A DNA stretch of 6,534 nucleotides from positions 1 through 6,534 of the forward strand of contig CALMMH010000546.1 in NCBI GenBank assembly GCA_937868145.1, in the 5' to 3' direction. Of the stretch, positions 6,216 to 6,534 are shown one piece after another. A program made the position numbers and the translations under genes. A model generated the notes under the pieces. It ran no database searches, had not been told where the DNA came from, and was given only the letters and a program-made list of their open reading frames with translations. Origin of the DNA: an uncultured Phycisphaerales bacterium. GTDB lineage: Bacteria > Planctomycetota > Phycisphaerae > Sedimentisphaerales > Anaerobacaceae. How positions within the stretch are numbered: the stretch's first letter is position 1; every line of letters starts with the position of its first letter.

Positions 6216-6534
6216 CAAGGGTTACGACGAAGATCACGGCGATCGGCAACGGCGAAAAATCGTACGAAGCGGTCTTTCTCGTAGATACGGGCGCGACCGA
6301 CTCGCTGGTGCCCGCTCCTGAGTTGGACAAGATCGGCCTCCGGAGGGAAGGCAAGATGACCTACGAGCTGGCGGACGGCCAGATCCGCGAGTACGCCTAC
6401 GGCCTGGCCCGCATCCAGTTCATGGGCGAGATCACCGCCGGAAGAATCATCTTCGGCGAGCCGGACTGTGAGCCGCTCCTCGGCGTTACCGCTCTGGAAT
6501 CCGTGGGGATCATGGTCGATTCGGCCAGCAAAAC
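6206..6534 (+). CDS. Retropepsin-like clan AA aspartic protease, 3' end outside window
   Basis: The frame from ATG 6206 is open to the right edge, giving 109 codons. It has the single-domain layout of small bacterial clan AA aspartic proteases. An N-terminal strand leads into FLVDTGATDSLVP, with the catalytic Asp27 in DTGA (27-30) and a hydrophobic strand before it. A flap-like hairpin follows (TYELADGQIREY, about 52-63), then the hydrophobic-hydrophobic-Gly element LLGVTALE (91-98) and GIMVD (101-105). Proteins of this type are usually about 115-130 residues, so only the last 10 or so are probably missing. With one DTGA per chain the active enzyme would be a homodimer. No signal peptide or membrane segment is seen, so it is probably cytoplasmic. 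The natural substrate of these proteins is unknown. It resembles the uncharacterised AF_0612-type family, from memory of its motifs. It has its own promoter and is divergent from dxs. Confidence 0.82.
   Translation, partial: MGLTRVTTKITAIGNGEKSYEAVFLVDTGATDSLVPAPELDKIGLRREGKMTYELADGQIREYAYGLARIQFMGEITAGRIIFGEPDCEPLLGVTALESVGIMVDSASK

Noticed and set aside
5936..6218. Short minus-strand frames of 88 and 89 codons upstream of dxs
   Set aside because: They overlap each other and the protease promoter, have no ribosome site and no protein signature.

Overview
The window is a GC-rich bacterial chromosomal segment with five protein genes and no transposase, phage, CRISPR, tRNA or rRNA signal. The style of the proteins fits Planctomycetota, possibly Phycisphaerae: a Dxs with GDAS and ESAA in place of the usual GDG and EQH motifs, an exported Pro/Gln-rich TPR protein, a TolB-like PD40 propeller and a small DTGA aspartic protease. 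This assignment is an inference, not something the sequence proves.

Layout from left to right. (1) Positions 3-1010, plus strand: the C-terminal part of a PD40/TolB-like beta-propeller protein whose start lies outside the window. (2) Positions 1011-1086: a short convergent gap with weak hairpins. (3) Positions 1087-5877, minus strand: a three-gene run transcribed dxs -> nadK -> TPR gene. The coding regions overlap by 65 bp (dxs/nadK) and 4 bp (nadK/TPR), so this is almost certainly one transcript with translational coupling. (4) Positions 5878-6205: a divergent intergenic region with three small perfect inverted repeats, a good sigma70-like promoter facing right and a weaker candidate facing left. 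(5) Positions 6206-6534, plus strand: a retropepsin-like aspartic protease gene that runs off the window just before its expected end.

Dxs makes 1-deoxy-D-xylulose 5-phosphate, the entry step of the MEP isoprenoid pathway, and NadK makes NADP+. The next MEP enzyme, Dxr, uses NADPH, so the pairing is metabolically sensible. The TPR protein looks exported and has no obvious biochemical link to the other two.

The most unusual structure is at 2795-2871, inside the 5' end of the TPR gene. Eight heptamers lie at an exact 10-nt period: four of type CACRGAC followed by four of its reverse complement GTYCGTG, forming one large palindromic array. It encodes part of the signal-peptide region. I see no clearly new multi-gene system here.
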